Assembly: GCA_015143295.1 (NCBI GenBank)
Contig: CM026551.1
Location: 45,930,034 to 45,994,033 of the forward strand
Direction of reading: 5' to 3'
Origin: Tetracentron sinense
Lineage: Eukaryota; Streptophyta; Magnoliopsida; Trochodendrales; Trochodendraceae
Length of the DNA stretch: 64,000 nt
Part shown: piece after piece, positions 10,836 through 21,989 of the stretch
How the letters are laid out: the number at the start of each line of letters is the position of its first letter
How positions within the stretch are numbered: position 1 is the first letter of the stretch
The notes under the pieces: generated by a model
The model's database searches: none
The model's input: only the letters and a program-made list of their open reading frames with translations
Told to the model about the DNA's origin: nothing
Program-made: the position numbers and the translations under genes

Positions 10836-11331
10836 TTTTAGAGTTTAACTATCTCCACGAGCTCCGGTTGAACAGTCAACCGGAGCAACCCAATAAGTGC
10901 CTTGGAAGGGGTATTTATAGAAGGAAAATAATCACCTCCTTGGTAGGTGACGTGAGGAGGGGCGTCTCGACTCCCATTTTCTTGCCATGTGTCCCCCTTT
11001 CTAACCTATTTAACTGTGGTTATGATTCATCCACCCTTAGGGTTCACACTTCTACCCTTGGTTTTTAGAAAAATAATATAAAAAATTAATTAAAGGGTTA
11101 AAAAATCTAACCCGAGTTAATGGAAGTTGAAGGGTCGGCTATGTGAAAGCGAGGGGGAATAGTTCCTCCTCGGCCGATGAGGGGACTATTGCTCTTTATA
11201 GAAATACTTTAGTGTTAAAAAATATCCTTCTTTATATTCGTAATTACCAAACGACCACTGCCAGACATTTTTTTGGGCTGTTCTGGTTTAACTGTTCAAC
11301 CGGAGCTCCTGTTCATAGTTATTCTTAAAAT
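10836..11331. mobile_element. MITE 'GAGCTCCGGTTGAAC' family, copy 1, with nested MITE
   Basis: Terminal inverted repeats of ~45 bp include GAGCTCCGGTTGAACAGT (left) and its complement (right, 11291-11308). A near-identical 8-bp duplication flanks it (ATGTAGAA 10828-10835, ATGTACAA 11332-11339). A second copy lies at 20214-20409. It is interrupted by a different MITE at 10923-11194. Confidence 0.6.
10923..11194. mobile_element. 272-bp Mutator-like MITE, 9-bp TSD TTTATAGAA
   Basis: It is flanked by an exact 9-bp duplication (10914-10922 and 11195-11203), which is typical of Mutator superfamily insertion. Ends are GGAAAATAATCACCTCC and GAGGGGACTATTGCTC, imperfect inverted repeats. A close copy of nearly the same length lies at 38137-38410 with its own 9-bp duplication. 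It is non-autonomous. Confidence 0.75.
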
Positions 11332-11339
11332 ATGTACAA

Positions 11340-12305
11340 ATGGTTACTTTAATAAATATTATATTACTTTGAGAATCAGACTTAATTGAGAGATGCTATG
11401 TTGACTATGCACTAAGTTGAGTCTTTCTTAAAAATATCAAAGCATCATCATGCAAGGGAAATCACAGCATTGCCTTCGGGATTTATTTCTAAAAAATATT
11501 CAAAGCTTCATCTTGCAAGAGAAATGGCAGCATTGCTTTCGGGATTCAACTTGAATTCTCTCTGTCAATTTCTATGAATTTGCACTATTCGACAGATGAC
11601 GGGGTAATAAAGTTTTAAAAATGCTCAAGAAAATAACTTAATATAACCTTATTAGGTGTTGTAGTTTAACAAAGTTGTCCTACTGGCCTGAAAACGCCCT
11701 TAAAGGAGTCTTGTTAAATTATCATGTTATTAGTGGTAATTGACAAAAATATCCTTGATCCTGTTTAGTAACAATAACAATCATTATCCGGTTTATGTAT
11801 ACTCCATTCAAGTCGGCTTCAAATTCCTTTATTTCAGGCCATTAATTGTTCAAAATTAATGCTAATCCATTTCCTTATTTGGTTACAAGATTAACTTATT
11901 TTCATTACTCTTTGTTTGGTTACAACTTACAATGATTAATCTAGTCCCTTTTGTCATGTGCTACAGTAGCATTATTCTGGGAGTTGTTTGGACTCCACCC
12001 ACCAATAATTTAGGCATTAACAGTATGTGAAATGGACAAATAAAAAGTGGGAAGTTGAAGCTTTGACCAATTATGTTTTGGTGCCTTACAGCCTTAGAGT
12101 TAGGTGAGACCTAAATGACTGGAAAGTTGAAGATTTGACCAGTTTGCTTCAGAGCCTGAATTCCTCTCTCATTCGTTCTTAAGTCAGTGACTCCAGAATT
12201 TGGTCTAGAGGTATTACAGGTTATTTTTCAATAAGATCATTGTTACTAACCCTAATCTCAGCTCCCTCACAATCGTTTCCTCATACGATTGTTTAGAATT
12301 CCCTT
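11340..12305. other. unassigned intergenic DNA
   Basis: No ORF of interest, no TIRs and no LTR ends were recognised. A short imperfect duplication is visible at about 11430-11560 (AAAAATAT(C/T)... CATCATGCAAG...GCATTGC(C/T)TTCGGGATT). Confidence 0.4.
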
Positions 12306-12309
12306 ATTC

Positions 12310-12900
12310 CTTCAAATGTATCATTTTTCCTCTGGACTGCGGCTCTCGATAAGATTCTCACGTGTGACAATCTGGAAAAAAAGAGGGTGAAGAATGACTA
12401 ATTGTTGCTTTTTATGCCTTCGTGCAGAAGAATCCGTGGACCATCTACTCTACATTGCCCTGTTGCGTTTGGTATTTGGGGGTATTTTCTATTTAGTTTA
12501 GGGGTGGAATGGGTATTCCCTTCATTCTTACGAAACTTTGTATCTTATTGGTCTAGGGAGCTTTACCGAGAGCCATCTCATGGACTATTTGGAAGGAGAG
12601 AAATATGAGAGTATTCAAAGACTCACTCTCCCTCTCCTCTTCCTCGTCTGTGTTCCAGCATTAGATATCTAATCCTTCACTGGTGCTCGATCCGTCGAGA
12701 AACCGTTAAGTTGGAGGAATTTCTAAATTGAGATTGAGATCTCTGTTTTTTTTGTTGCTTTCATTCACTTGTCATATTGAGTAGGATCTACTTCTGTTGT
12801 TTTTTTTAGGTTAGAATTTACTACTAAGTAAACTTTGACATTTGCATTCTGATGTAATCTCTTTTTATACATACAAAATGATTGCTTACCTATAAAAAAA
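12310..12900 (+). pseudogene. LINE (L1-type) 3' fragment with zf-RVT remnant
   Basis: From ~12330 the translation reads FFLWTAALDKILTCDNL, a stop, then CCFLCLRAEESVDHLL in the next frame, and HCPVAFGIWGYFLF after a shift. This is the cysteine/histidine 'zinc-binding in reverse transcriptase' domain at the C-terminus of plant L1 ORF2. One stop and at least one frameshift kill it. A 3'UTR-like stretch ends in an A-rich tail at about 12890. The 5' part (endonuclease, RT) is absent, as is usual for truncated insertions. Confidence 0.7.
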
Positions 12901-13659
12901 AAGAGATTGATCATTATGACGACTTGTCTAATATAGATCAGTCTTGATAGACTAGTCTAAAGAATTGAGTAGTCTGTTTAGATCAAGGGTTAGAAATGTG
13001 GTTTCGGGAGATGTATTATGTAACGACCCGGAATTTTAATATAATAAAATTATGTGTTTATGGGTCCTTAATGAAGGTTAATTAGTTAATTAATTGTTAA
13101 ATTAATAAGAAGGGGATTTTGCTCAGGGTTGAAGTGCACCGAGGAAATCTCAGTATCATTTGGCAAAAATTCGCACACAGTGTGCCGGTCTACTGCCGGG
13201 ACACACCCCTACCGTATCGGTTCCGTCAAGTATCATTTCGCGGGACCGCGGGGCCATTATGTGTGATAAAATTGAGAGAAACGGGAAATTTCCATATGTC
13301 CAGAAATTAAGTGGGACCCAATATCTGTTGGAGATCCTAATAGAAATCTGTGCGGTTAGCACTAATGCGTGTCGGTTGGCCGTGGGGACTAATGTCTGTC
13401 GTCACGGCAGTTAGTTATCTCAAACGAAAAAGCGACAGCGTGTTTTGTGTCCGAAATCAGAAAATTAGTGGGTTTTGCAATTTTCTTCCGGACTAAAGTG
13501 CAGCTGTCAAAACTCAGTATTTTTCCCCGAAATTTTTACAGTAGGCGTCGGACTGCCCCAAGTTCGGTCACCTAAAGTTTCGTCAAAATCGGATGTCATT
13601 AAGTAGGATTACGTAGGCCGTATATGCGAAAAAATACGAAATAATAGTCAAATGGTCAA

Positions 13660-13731
13660 CCCGTTGACTTGGTCAACGGGGACCATTAATGGAGGTCATG
13701 TGCATGGCACATGACCCTTGTATTATAAATA
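13660..13731 (+). promoter_or_regulatory. LTR core promoter with two perfect hairpins before the TATA box
   Basis: CCCGTTGAC-TTG-GTCAACGGG (13660-13680) and GGTCATGTGC-ATG-GCACATGACC (13694-13716) are perfect inverted repeats with 9- and 10-bp arms. They stand just upstream of TATAAATA (13724-13731). Confidence 0.7.
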
Positions 13732-14449
13732 GGGGACAGCCCCTTGCAATCTCACGTTTTGCAACAGTAGAAAAGAAAAAAAAAAAAATCTGCCAAAACA
13801 GATTTTAGAGAGAGAAAGTGAGGAGAGAGAAAGGAAGAGAGAGAAAGAGGAGAGAGAAAGGGAAAGGGAGGTCTCCTTCAGGTTTTTCGGCGTCCCCGAC
13901 GCGTTGGCGGCGTCCGATTTTCTCTCCGGCGTCTCGTTTTGCGTGTAGAGAGAAAGAGAAAAAGGTAGAGAGAGAAAGTTGAGAGAGAAAGTTGCATGCG
14001 CTCTACCTTGGGGTTGATCATCCTTCCGAGCGCGTTGGCGGTGTCCGTTTCGACTCTAGTCGCCTCGAAACGCGTGAAACAGTAAAACCCCTCTCTTTTC
14101 TTCTCCTTTTCCACTTATTTTGTTATATTATTTCATGTGATGTATATGCATGTCTTTTGACGTGAATGAAAAAGGGGCGGAGACCCCTATATGATGTTGT
14201 GATTTTATGTGGTCCCCCGGGGAGCCCAGATCGGGTCCCGGGTAAATTGTATCGCCACTCTAGGGTGACGAAAAATTATTTTGCATGTCTTGTAAGGCTA
14301 TGGAGACATCCATTAGCTTGAAAACGTTCCTTAATGGGACGGTGTATTACCGGAGTTAGTTCACGGGCGCGAGGCCCAAGTATTTCAGTTAATCAAGCGA
14401 GGCTTGGGTTAACTGGGGTTAACCTGTGGTTAGAAAATCTAACCAGGGT

Positions 14450-14880
14450 TCAGTATAGTCCGTGGTTCCTCTTTGACTAGGTCAGGAGAGACGGTGCCCA
14501 GTAAGGCCCGGGGTTCCTCCGTGACTGATAGTCGGGAGATGTTGGTCTGTTTGTCTAGGTCGTCCGTGGTGCCTCTTGGACTAGGTCAGGAGTGGCGGTG
14601 TCCTGCATGGCCCGTGGTTCCTCCGTGACTGGTAGTCAGGAGATGTCGGAGTCCTAGGGAGTTTAAAGTAGCTAAACATCAGATAGTGTATAGTCCGGGG
14701 TTCCTCTCTGGGTGGGTTAGAAGATGTCGGCACTGTGTCTATCGTGGTCCCTTCTTGGTGGAACGTCAGGAGATGTCGGCATTGGTATAGATGTCGGGGT
14801 TCCTCCGTAGACTAGCCAGAAGATGACGGTAGGCAGGTTGGTCGGGGTTCCTTCATAACTGATACCCAGGGCGATGACGG
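14450..14880 (+). repeat. degenerate tandem repeats inside the solo LTR
   Basis: About six to seven imperfect units of ~60 bp carry the core '(G)GTTCCTCC(G)TGACT...GTCAGGAGATG(T/A)CGG'. A similar, differently spelled array appears in the related LTR around 61860-62030. Confidence 0.65.
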
Positions 14881-15801
14881 CGAATACATGGTAGATGTGG
14901 CCAGTCAATTGAATGGAAAAATGTTCTTATTGGGTGAATGCCCATGTTGTGTGTGTAAGCTTCGGATACAAAGTGGTCTGAGTTGGTATACTCAGAGTTG
15001 GTGTATTTGTTTGAGTTGGTGGACTCATAGTTCGGTATGGAATCATCGGATTCCAGGTGAGTTGGGTTGGTATACCCAAGGTTTTGTTATGTTCGGGTGA
15101 AAGCCGGAACAACGTGTGTGAGTCAAAATGACTCAATGTATTATGGTTATGATTTAGAGACTTTAAGCTAAACATTTGTGGGCTGTGGCCAATTAATAGA
15201 GTCTTAGGACTCGAAATGAAACATGATTGATGATTGAAACGATAATTTGGTAATATAATACATTCATAACTGAACCTCATAATTGGAAAGTAATGTGAGG
15301 TCGGGAACCTCTGTTAGGGTGACGTAACCCTAAGTGACCTTGAGTCACAATTTATTATATACTGTTCTATTTTACTGTAACATGCAAATTGAACTGCTTA
15401 TTATATCATTATTGATGCGTGTTATTATGTGGAAAATAGTTTAGAAGGATTGTGGTTTTATTGGGCTTCATAGCTCACTGACTTTTTGTGTCAGCAGATC
15501 TTGGAGCTGCTGACCAGTAAGTGAAAAGTCTATCTGGACATTTTGGAAGCTTGTACAAGTTGTACCTGGCGTGATAGAGGCGCCTACTTTTGTAAAACAA
15601 ACTTGATGTAAATAATACAGGTATATGGTTTGTATGATGGCTATTGTGATGACAGGTATTATTTGCTTTTTGAGAGCATCTGATAAATGTTTAAATTTCC
15701 CGCATTTTTGCGGGTAAAGTCTTCCGCTTGCATGATTTGACGAACGGACACGCGTCTCGGAACTTGATTCCCTAGGCGCGGGTTCGGGGCGTCACATATT
15801 A

Positions 15802-17290
15802 GTTCCAACCGAAACCTATGCGTATCAGTTTCGGATGATACATATTTTTAAAGAAAAAAATAATTAAAAATCAAATGAGTTATAAGAACCAAATATAAAG
15901 TCATAGCAAACGACTGAAAAATAAAGTGACAAACACAATTACAATTACACAATGAATTAAAACATAAGTAACTAATAAACGATGCATATCGCCCGTTCCT
16001 TATCATTATAAATATTGTACAAGGGACTACTGATACCTATATGTATCGCCCGTTTTGATATTGGTGATTTTTATTTTCATGGTTTAGATGAATAGACTGA
16101 TTAGTCCGATCTGTTTGACTGAGCTAGTTGGTACTTCCTGTTGACTAGATAGATTAGTCCAGTCACAACTGACTGGGCTTGTTAGTTTGGTCTGATAATA
16201 GATTAAGTTAGCCTGATCTATTCTGTAGAGGAATGTATGGATCTAGGCTTATTGAAGAGTTTGACTGGGCTTAGAGCTGAAGGCCTTGGTTCTTGTGAGT
16301 GTAGATGAGAAGGCCTAACGACTTCTTACAAATTCGATGAATCATATCGTTGTTCGTTTCACAATGATTGATCTAAACCACTAGTACAAATATGGTTTTC
16401 TGGAATAGAACGCCTATCTTATTCTCTAAGTATAGTATCTGAGTTGTGTTGTGGGTCTTCACTAACCTTTGTTTTGACCTTGTCTTCTTTTCTGAAAGGT
16501 TGGTTTCGTCATTGACTTGGTCTTTGGTATGGCCGTATGAGTTTTTGGCTTAAGTCTGTTATGTTATGGGTGAGGTGAAAATAATCTACAGATACGAAAA
16601 TAAAAACACACAAGAACACACAAAATTACATGATTCACTTGATGTGGGTTACGTCACAGAGAGGTTAAGCAAAGAGATAATAGAGATCACTCTCTCACAA
16701 GCTCTCATACAAACTTGTTATCTACATAATAGAAACCATAGGCCAAATATTATATTATACTATATACCTGGTTAGAAACCTAATTTAAAACAAACTCCGA
16801 CTGCTATTAGAAAATCCCCAAAAAACCGTACAAACACACTTGCGCGCCACTTTGCACAACATTTTGCAGGTCTGAGTCCCTGTTCATCCAATAGAGACAT
16901 AACTCTATAGGTGCTCAGGCAAGCGGATTCACTGAGCCGACCACCCATCTCCTTTTGGGCGGTGCACCCGAGGAGACACTTACCTTATCTGCTCGATTAA
17001 ACATCTCAGATCAGTGCCTAAATCAAACGTTTTAGATCAATCCCCGCGTTCTCTTGATGGATATCAACCTGTGAGTGCACGATCAACAACATCATGCCAT
17101 AGACGACCTTGATGGATTCAAAATATGAGGCAATTCCAATATGCACGTGCGAAGTGACAAGTGCGTCTCATAAAGCCCAAAGTCCTTTGATCGAGTCCGC
17201 ATATGGTGGTGCTCTAATATGAGTATCTTTTCCAAATGTTATCTTTTTTTTTTGGGGAAAACTACTAGTTCTTTTTTGGAAAATAGTTAA
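15802..17290. other. unassigned intergenic DNA
   Basis: No gene or bounded element is supported. It is AT-rich with scattered short repeats (for example repeated GA(T/C)TAGT/CCTGATC words near 16090-16250). Confidence 0.4.
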
Positions 17291-17444
17291 CGTACCTGGG
17301 ATCTCTATTTGCAAACGTAATGGCTGGTCCTCATTGGTCCACGCCCCACTTTGAAATTCTCACCACAGTTTGTGAGTATTTAAGAGTGAGTTGTGAACCA
17401 ATGAGGACAAGCCATTACATTTACAAATGGATATCCTAGGTACG
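17291..17444. mobile_element. 154-bp foldback MITE
   Basis: Arms of ~50 bp start CGTACCTGGGATCTC and CGTACCTAGGATATCC (complement of the right end) and include AATGGCTGGTCCTCATTGG. The loop is ~50 bp. No clear target duplication was seen, so the superfamily is open. Confidence 0.55.
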
Positions 17445-18119
17445 CCTATCACTGCTCTTCTTTTTTCAAACGCAACTAATTCTTAACCTTTTAGGTGTGC
17501 TGTGTGTGCCCCTCATTTAATGAGTCATCCTTTCCAAGTAATCAATTCTTATTTATTAATTTATTTTTGTGGGGAAAACAAATAATTTTTAACATAGATG
17601 CTCGAGACATAAGTAATTTCCCTTCTAGCTTAAATGGTTATGTGTGCCCCTCATTTGAGGGATGTCCTAGGATAAATAACTCTCTCATTCACTAGTTACT
17701 AACCTTACAATGAACATAGTTCAATGAAGCTTCTAAAAGCTAAAAAAAAAAAATTATTATTATTATTTTTTTGCTGGGTATCATTTATCTATGGTTAGAT
17801 CAATGATTAGTAGTTAGTATAGGAAAGTGGAGCTCTTGCGACTCATCACCCGAAGAGGATTGGATCCCTAGACCTCCCTCAACAGAGAGGCCACATCCCA
17901 CCACTGGCGCAAAGAGGCGGGGTGAAAAAAAAAACGTACCACATAGATACAAGAAATATATATATTTCTTGCAATAATTATCTTTATCAATTGGAGCTTT
18001 TGAAGGTAGTATATTCTAACGGTGCAACAATCAGACAAGACAATACAGTAAACAACCCTGAACATGCATAGAAGCTTTTGTGTCTGTCAGACCTAGAATG
18101 TGTTTCTTATGTCTTTGGT

Positions 18120-18241
18120 CATGTTTCTGCATGGTCGATCATATTATAATGTTCAATATTAAGAGACAAACTAAATCGACCCATGTTTCTGCATGGTCGA
18201 TATATTATAATGTTCAATATTAAGAGACAAACTAAATCGTC
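18120..18241. repeat. tandem duplication, ~62 bp x 2
   Basis: A unit beginning CATGTTTCTGCATGGTCGAT is repeated at 18182 with a 2-bp deletion and little other change. Confidence 0.9.
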
Positions 18242-18510
18242 CCGTTTTAGCAGCAGTATTCTGAACCATGATTGTGTCGGGACCTTAGTGCATGGAACCA
18301 CCTATGTGGGTTGTCACTCTGACTCTGGAACTTTAATATGTGGTTGTTCGTGAAAGATTGTTTGTGATGGATTGTTTGCGAAAACTGGTCGTAGTGGAAT
18401 CTAAGTTGTCTGAGTTTGTGAAACTCAATGAAAAATCTGGTCGTATCGGTCCCGATATGGAACGATACATGCCAATATGGACCGATAATGACCAACACAG
18501 ATAGTTTGAA

Positions 18511-19335
18511 CAACGTTAAAAAAATTTTGGGTACCGATTGATACTGTTCATGTATCGGGCCGTTACGGACCTTAAAACTATGTCTTTTTCATTTTGAGGT
18601 GTTTCGAGACTCTTATTCTCTCTTCTAAATTTATTTCATAATTAAATTTTAAGCCTAAAACAATAACTCCATTATTAAAAAACGAAGATCTCGACATTTG
18701 ATTTTGCATTTGAAAGGCCTTCCCCAAAATTTTGAAGGTATGTAATAGCGCTTAATGTTTTTCATTTTACTTTTTTAAGTTCATGAAAATTGGTTGTAAT
18801 CAATCCAAAATGAGTAGATGAGTTGGACACAGTGGTGTCATCATGTCTAGAACATCTATAATGTATCACTCTAGTCAATTCTTGATCTTAAAGTGACAGA
18901 GTATGAGCCGGTACAAAACTTAATGTAGTATTGAGCTTCTATCATGTATGTAATTTGATTTATGAATGCAAGTCAATACTTTCTTGTATATTTTATTAAA
19001 TGTAATGTTTTAATATAGATTGGATTTCCTATACTTTGGTTAAGTGAATTTGATTTGTATTTTCATACATATTTATTAGCATGCACGCCTATTTTTACTT
19101 AATTTTTTTTTAAATTTCTCATTTGTATGATTATAAATGTAGTTAGAGACCTTTATTTAGTTTGTTTTTAATTTATATTTGCATTAAAAGAGGTTTTATG
19201 CAAGGTATCCAAGTTTTTCCTTACGTATTTTAAGTTTTTTTTAGCGTATCATATTTTTTTCCGTCCTATCCAACTGATACGGTACCTATTTTGGACTTAC
19301 TGATAAGATGACCGTTACCGATATTTTGAACCATG
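18511..19335. mobile_element. probable TIR element with TATCGG/GATACGG words
   Basis: It starts CAACGTTAAAAAAATTTTGG and ends GATATTTTGAACCATG, similar to the end of 34925-36288. The flanks AGTTTGAA and GGTTTGAG agree at 6 of 8 positions. The ends are rich in GATACGG/TATCGG words. The family link is inferred. Confidence 0.4.
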
Positions 19336-19343
19336 GGTTTGAG

Positions 19344-20213
19344 TTCAACTTACCCCTTCCAAAAGAAAAAAAACGAAAGAAATCTCTATTGAAAATTAGT
19401 CGCGAAATACTGGCCAAAAATTAGTTGTCACGGTATATCTTTTCTGATATATTTGGACTTATGTCATTTTTTTTGTCCTAACATCATTTTTCGATTTTTT
19501 CGATGGAAGTTCTGAAAAATCATATTGAAACCAGCATTTCTATCGAAAGTATTTACTCTGATGCTCTAGTCCCCGAAACCTCCATATCTTTGTAATCAGG
19601 GAATTGAGTTGTTTCTTTTAGTTACAAATTTATTTTTTCAAAAATAAATAAGTAATAATTATAAATAGATTTAACTAGGAAACCTATTAGAGAAATTATA
19701 TTTATATGTTCTTATGTGACTTGTAGTCATATTAGCAGTTACATGATTCTATTACAATTAGATTATTAATTTAAGCCATAATTTGTATTAAAAAAAACCT
19801 TATAAACTTAATAAAAACTTTAATATAATATTAATAAAAATATAAAATAAAATTAAATCCCAAATAAACTTAACTTCATGTTGGTATGAGTGGCCATCAT
19901 TTAGCATTTGACAACTCCTTTATCTTGGAGCTTGTATGACTCTTGGATAAACAGTGATGTCATAATATTAGTATCATATATGCATTCTCTTCCATTAAAT
20001 ATTGATCTATATTTATTGGAGTGCTAGCCCCAATTGTATTTACTCCAAATTATTCCATAGACGCAAGAATGACCTAACATGCGGAGATCTTTCATATTTT
20101 AACAATTTCAAAAAGTAGATTCTAGAGTATCTTTGACATTTGTAGCCACTTACTTGCGTCTTTGGAAGATTTACGACTGGGCTAGCAAAATCCTACTGAT
20201 AAATGTAAGAGAT
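19344..20213. other. unassigned AT-rich DNA
   Basis: No coding region or element boundaries are visible. Confidence 0.4.
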
Positions 20214-20409
20214 TAATTATGAACAAGAGCTCTGGTTGAACTGTCAACCGGAGCAACCCATAAATTGCCTTAGGATGTGGTTGTTTGGTAATTATGTAGA
20301 TAAAGAAGGGGTATTATTTATCGGTTCATTTTTCCATATGTACCCCTTTCCAAGGCAATTTATGGGTTGCTCTGGTTGATTGTTCAACCGGAGCTCCTGT
20401 TGATAGTTA
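20214..20409. mobile_element. MITE 'GAGCTCCGGTTGAAC' family, copy 2 (~196 bp)
   Basis: Long inverted ends (~60 bp): GAGCTCTGGTTGAACTGTC...AACCCATAAATTGCCTT on the left, and the complement on the right, GGCAATTTATGGGTTGCTC...CAACCGGAGCTC. It is an uninterrupted version of the element at 10836-11331. Confidence 0.7.
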
Positions 20410-21110
20410 TTCTCTAAAAATAAAGCATCATATCGGCCTGTAGAAGAGTACTTTACCACTAAACTTGTCTTACTTATTGCACATGAATGATTGTGGTATT
20501 ATTATGAGTTCTTAATGTATAATTATTCACCTAACATTTCCTGCAATATTAGTGAATATATCCACAGTATTTCCATAATTTTCCCAATAATTTGTTAAGA
20601 AATACAAAATATTATGCCAAATCGAAACTCTCCCATCAAATATCCCTTGCCTAAACCCCCGGAAAAATGGAATTAAAACTGTCCTTGATTGACCAAGGGC
20701 TCCTAAAGAAGCTGCTCCTAGGATTGCACCACTGTAGATGCCTATGCAACTATGGAGCCACTGAAGTGAATGCATGGGCTTATTCACCTTAATTATCTTA
20801 CAACAGTTGGTTGAACGAATATGATTCTCTCATCATTTTGTCCCCTCTCTCTCTCTCTATATATATACTCATGTTAGTATTGATTTTAAAAATAGTGCCA
20901 GCCATGTTCGTATTCAAATATGTCTTTGTGAAGGAACCTCATGATTACCTTTATAAATGTATCTTTCAAGGTCTTCTTATCAGCTTCTATTATTGCTAAT
21001 TTGTTGAAGGATGAAAGCTTATAGAATGCACATGCATTGCAAATATTGTCATCTTGATTAAGATATTGTTTGTTCCATTGATGACATTTCAATTTCCCTT
21101 TTAGTAACTT

Positions 21111-21775
21111 AAGACTGTATTTGGATTGCGGGAAAATGGGTAAGAAAAATAACTATTTTAGAGAAAAGTTAATTTTCTTGCATTTGGCTTGCAAGAAAAG
21201 TTCATTTTCCAAGAAAAGTAGTTTCTCTGCAGTGCTCTCATTTCTTAAAGAGACAGATTTGAGCCGGAGCTTTGCTTCATGCTGTTGGAGCGGAGCTCCC
21301 CTTTTTACTCTTTGTGGGTGGCATGTTTGTAATTATGAATAAAGGAAGGGGCAATTGTGCAAAACACTTTCTGCCTCCAGATTTACAAAATTGCCATTGG
21401 CAAAGAGAAAAAGGGAGCTCCGCTTCAGCGCCGGGAAGCAAAGCTCCGCTCAGTATTTAAACTGTTTCTTAAATTTGACTTTTCTTTTTTGCAAATCCTT
21501 CTTTTGAAGGTTATCTGCAATAAAATGAAAGAAACAAGCCATTTCAATTAAATAATCCAATTTTACCCCTCCTTAATGTGAATAAGAAACATTAAGAAGG
21601 GCAGTTTAGGAAATAAACTAAATTTCCTTTTCTTTTCTTGCTAATTCTTACCAACTAAAGAAATTAGAAAATAAATAAATGGCGTAAAATTTTCTAGCTA
21701 ACCAAGCACGTGCAAGAAAAGGCTATTTTCTCCTCTTCTTTTTCTTGGAAGCCTTTCCTGCAAACCAAATGGAGC
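21111..21775. mobile_element. probable TIR element with nested GGAGC inverted repeat
   Basis: The ends CTGTATTTGGATTGCGGGAAA and (complement of right) CTCCATTTGGTTTGCAGGAAA form a ~21-bp imperfect inverted repeat of the 'CTGTTTGG' type seen in many plant DNA elements. Inside, ~45-bp arms (21260-21305 and 21409-21452) with GGAGCTTTGCTTC / GGGAGCTCCGCTTC fold on each other. No target duplication was resolved. Confidence 0.5.
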
Positions 21776-21989
21776 AAAGGGATAGAGTCTCGAAAAGTGT
21801 AGGACAGGAATATACAATCCTCTTTGTTGCTTAAGATTAAGCTATGCGATGATTTATAGAACCCTTTTATATTTCCTCTGATTGTTACAATAATTTGTGT
21901 CCTTCAGCTTTTGTAAATTCACATATATAAATTGGCAATGTGTGAGTGTATCTCTTATTCCTTGCCCTTAATGAGCAAAGAAGCTGAAA

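Larger units (their letters stand above)
13019..15796 (+). mobile_element. solo LTR of a Gypsy-type retrotransposon (2778 bp), TSD TATTA
   Basis: It starts TGTAACGACCCGGA and ends GGTTCGGGGCGTCACA (TG...CA, with inverted-like ends). An exact TATTA duplication lies at 13014-13018 and 15797-15801. A TATA box (TATAAATA) lies at 13724-13731, and a GA-rich leader follows. There is no PBS, polypurine tract or protein, so this is a single LTR left after LTR-LTR recombination. Length and ends resemble long-LTR Gypsy lineages such as Tekay/Del. The LTR at 61133-63959 shares its 3' portion. Confidence 0.85.

Noticed and set aside
14450..14880. CRISPR-like spaced repeats
   Set aside because: The repeats are imperfect, the spacers are also similar, and the array lies within a plant LTR.
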